From NCBI RefSeq assembly GCF_000237995.1, contig NC_017019.1, positions 1-33,246 on the forward strand: DNA of 33,246 nucleotides, in the 5' to 3' direction. Shown here piece by piece: positions 32,556 to 33,246 of the stretch. The translations under genes and the position numbers were made by a program. The notes beneath the pieces are model-generated. The model was given only the letters and a program-made list of their open reading frames with translations, had not been told where the DNA came from and made no database searches. Source of the DNA: Pediococcus claussenii ATCC BAA-344 (lineage in GTDB: Bacteria > Bacillota > Bacilli > Lactobacillales > Lactobacillaceae). The first letter of the stretch is position 1; each line of letters starts with the position of its first letter.

Positions 32556-33025
32556 TTCTCCAATTTTGCATCATATAATTCTTGATTCTTTTTCGTCAAT
32601 TCTTCACGAAGTTGATCGATTTCGTTCTTGTTTACTAACTTACGTAATTTCTTCTGATTATGTTTCACTTTGGTTTTTCTGCCTTTCGGATGAGGCTTCA
32701 AGGCTTCTATACCATACTGATTGAAGGCTGTCCTCCAAAGACTGATTTGACAAGAATTAACATCAAATTTTGCGGATACTTCGGCTAAAGTTTCATCATG
32801 AGTTTGATAGTAGTTTATCACATCAACTTTAAACTCAACTGAGAAACTTCGTTTAACTCTTCTTCGTTTAAGAGCGTCTGCGCCGCTCAAACGAAAGTTT
32901 TGTATCCATCTACCTACTTGTATTCGAGGCAAGTTACGTTTCTTTGAAAGAAGACTGATACTAATGTCACCTTGAAGATATTCACTAACGACTTCTGCTT
33001 TTAATTCTGAACTATATTTGACCAT
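32492..33025 (-). CDS. IS3 transposase OrfA (DNA-binding part)
   Basis: 177 residues. Two helix-turn-helix blocks are visible (KAEVVSEYLQGDISISLLSK and VDVINYYQTHDETLAEVSAK), then a leucine-zipper-like coil (IDQLREELTKKNQELYDAKL) needed for OrfAB dimers. Near the end, TTA AAA AAA provides an A-run for -1 slippage into orfB (about 32546-32552). The ATG follows GGAG by about 10 nt, but that GGAG lies inside a hairpin arm (see 33028-33080). Confidence 0.85.
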   Translation of the reverse strand: MVKYSSELKAEVVSEYLQGDISISLLSKKRNLPRIQVGRWIQNFRLSGADALKRRRVKRSFSVEFKVDVINYYQTHDETLAEVSAKFDVNSCQISLWRTAFNQYGIEALKPHPKGRKTKVKHNQKKLRKLVNKNEIDQLREELTKKNQELYDAKLENEILKKSMTLFGTSKDERKHK

Positions 33026-33027
33026 AG

Positions 33028-33080
33028 AAAAAGTGCTCCATAACTATTAGATTTCTTGTCTAACAATTATGGAGCACTTT
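33028..33080 (-). promoter_or_regulatory. Hairpin at the transposase start masking the ribosome binding site
   Basis: AAAGTGCTCCATAA and TTATGGAGCACTTT pair exactly over 14 bp, extended inward with mismatches. The outer arm is the IS terminal repeat; the inner arm contains the orfA ribosome binding site GGAG and ends in a T-run. A transcript entering from outside would fold and hide or terminate at this point, while one started inside would not. This is a known way for IS elements to resist read-in activation; here it is inferred. Confidence 0.6.
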
Positions 33081-33097
33081 ACACGAGGAGATCTCCA

Positions 33098-33116
33098 AAG
33101 GATAGAAACTATCCTT
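33098..33116. repeat. Small hairpin AAGGATAG/CTATCCTT
   Basis: A perfect 8-bp dyad with a 3-nt loop just outside the IS, next to the palindrome GGAGATCTCC (33087-33096). Role unknown. Confidence 0.4.
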
Positions 33117-33158
33117 CAACACCATTTGACAAACTTCCTGATTTACTTGTCAGGACAC

Positions 33159-33195
33159 AAAAAGAGGGGCCCCACGCGCTAGCGTGAGACCCCCC
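33159..33195 (-). terminator. Strong minus-strand terminator near the window end
   Basis: On the minus strand, GGGG-CACGC pairs with GCGTG-CCCC and is followed by CTCTTTTT. It would stop minus-strand transcripts coming across the window edge, for example from rep or from the LexA-box promoter at about 371, if the molecule is circular. The sequence beyond its T-run resembles that beyond the terminator at 236-257. Confidence 0.65.
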
Positions 33196-33246
33196 GACTT
33201 AAGTACAGCGTCAGTATTGTCTTGTTTTGATTGAACCCACCAAACC

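Larger units (their letters stand above)
31558..33081 (-). mobile_element. IS3-family insertion sequence
   Basis: About 1.5 kb. The ends match as imperfect inverted repeats: TAAAGTGC, then CA-AA, then GTTAGACAA are common to the left end (31558 on) and the reversed right end (33081 back). It holds orfA and orfB in the -1 frameshift arrangement. I see no clear target duplication (left flank ACCT, right flank CACG), so one flank may have been rearranged after insertion. The exact IS name cannot be given from sequence alone. Confidence 0.85.

Noticed and set aside
1-33246. tRNA or rRNA genes
   Set aside because: No cloverleaf with a conserved GTTCRANYC arm and no rRNA core sequences were noticed.

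Overview
The window looks like a complete or nearly complete plasmid of about 33 kb from a lactic acid bacterium of the former genus Lactobacillus, most likely a beer-associated species such as Levilactobacillus brevis or a relative. The evidence is a plasmid replication and partition block, a MobQ mobilisation block with oriT, a plasmid type I R-M system, Lactobacillus-type small type I toxins, strong Gram-positive ribosome binding sites, and a 583-residue LmrA-type ABC exporter that I read as HorA, the plasmid-borne hop-resistance pump of beer spoilers. The species and the circularity are inferences; I could not search a database.

Layout. 1-531: a likely structured small RNA, an isolated LexA-like box and inverted repeats. 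532-2610: a primase-type replication gene (minus strand) with a long leader holding an antisense RNA gene and an attenuator-like terminator. 2611-3851: parA and a small ribbon-helix-helix partner, flanked by AT-rich centromere-like repeats, including a perfect 31-bp inverted repeat. 4056-5290: a frame-broken small membrane gene, a serine recombinase and its probable res region. 5329-12484: the horA island, visibly richer in G+C than its flanks. It holds plsC-like, GT8 and plsC-like genes (minus strand), divergent horA (plus), a second GT8 gene and a decayed codA. The codA 5' end abuts a truncated second serine recombinase, so a recombination or deletion junction lies there. 12835-13833: an AT-rich gene of unknown function.

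13934-14291 and 23823-24174 are two type I toxin-antitoxin loci of the same architecture, each with a toxin mRNA and a convergent antisense RNA. Between them lie an SOS-type umuC operon (LexA-like box, umuC, small ORF, YolD-like), a membrane-anchored XRE regulator with a perfect operator-like dyad, and hsdR-hsdM-hsdS. hsdM is interrupted at a run of eight G, which either inactivates the system or makes it switchable.

24195-30746: an ArdC-like antirestriction protein, a small protein, topoisomerase III, relaxase, oriT and two small mobilisation genes. The conjugation transfer genes proper are absent and only gene tails remain, so the plasmid looks mobilisable rather than self-transmissible. 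30723-31515: gene debris plus two tiny hydrophobic ORFs. 31558-33081: an IS3-family element with an intact -1 frameshift arrangement and a hairpin that would mask the transposase ribosome binding site in read-in transcripts.

The most distinctive payload is the acyltransferase/glycosyltransferase set around horA. It could remodel the cell envelope alongside drug export. The most interesting regulatory DNA is the rep leader and the unassigned RNA at 106-260.
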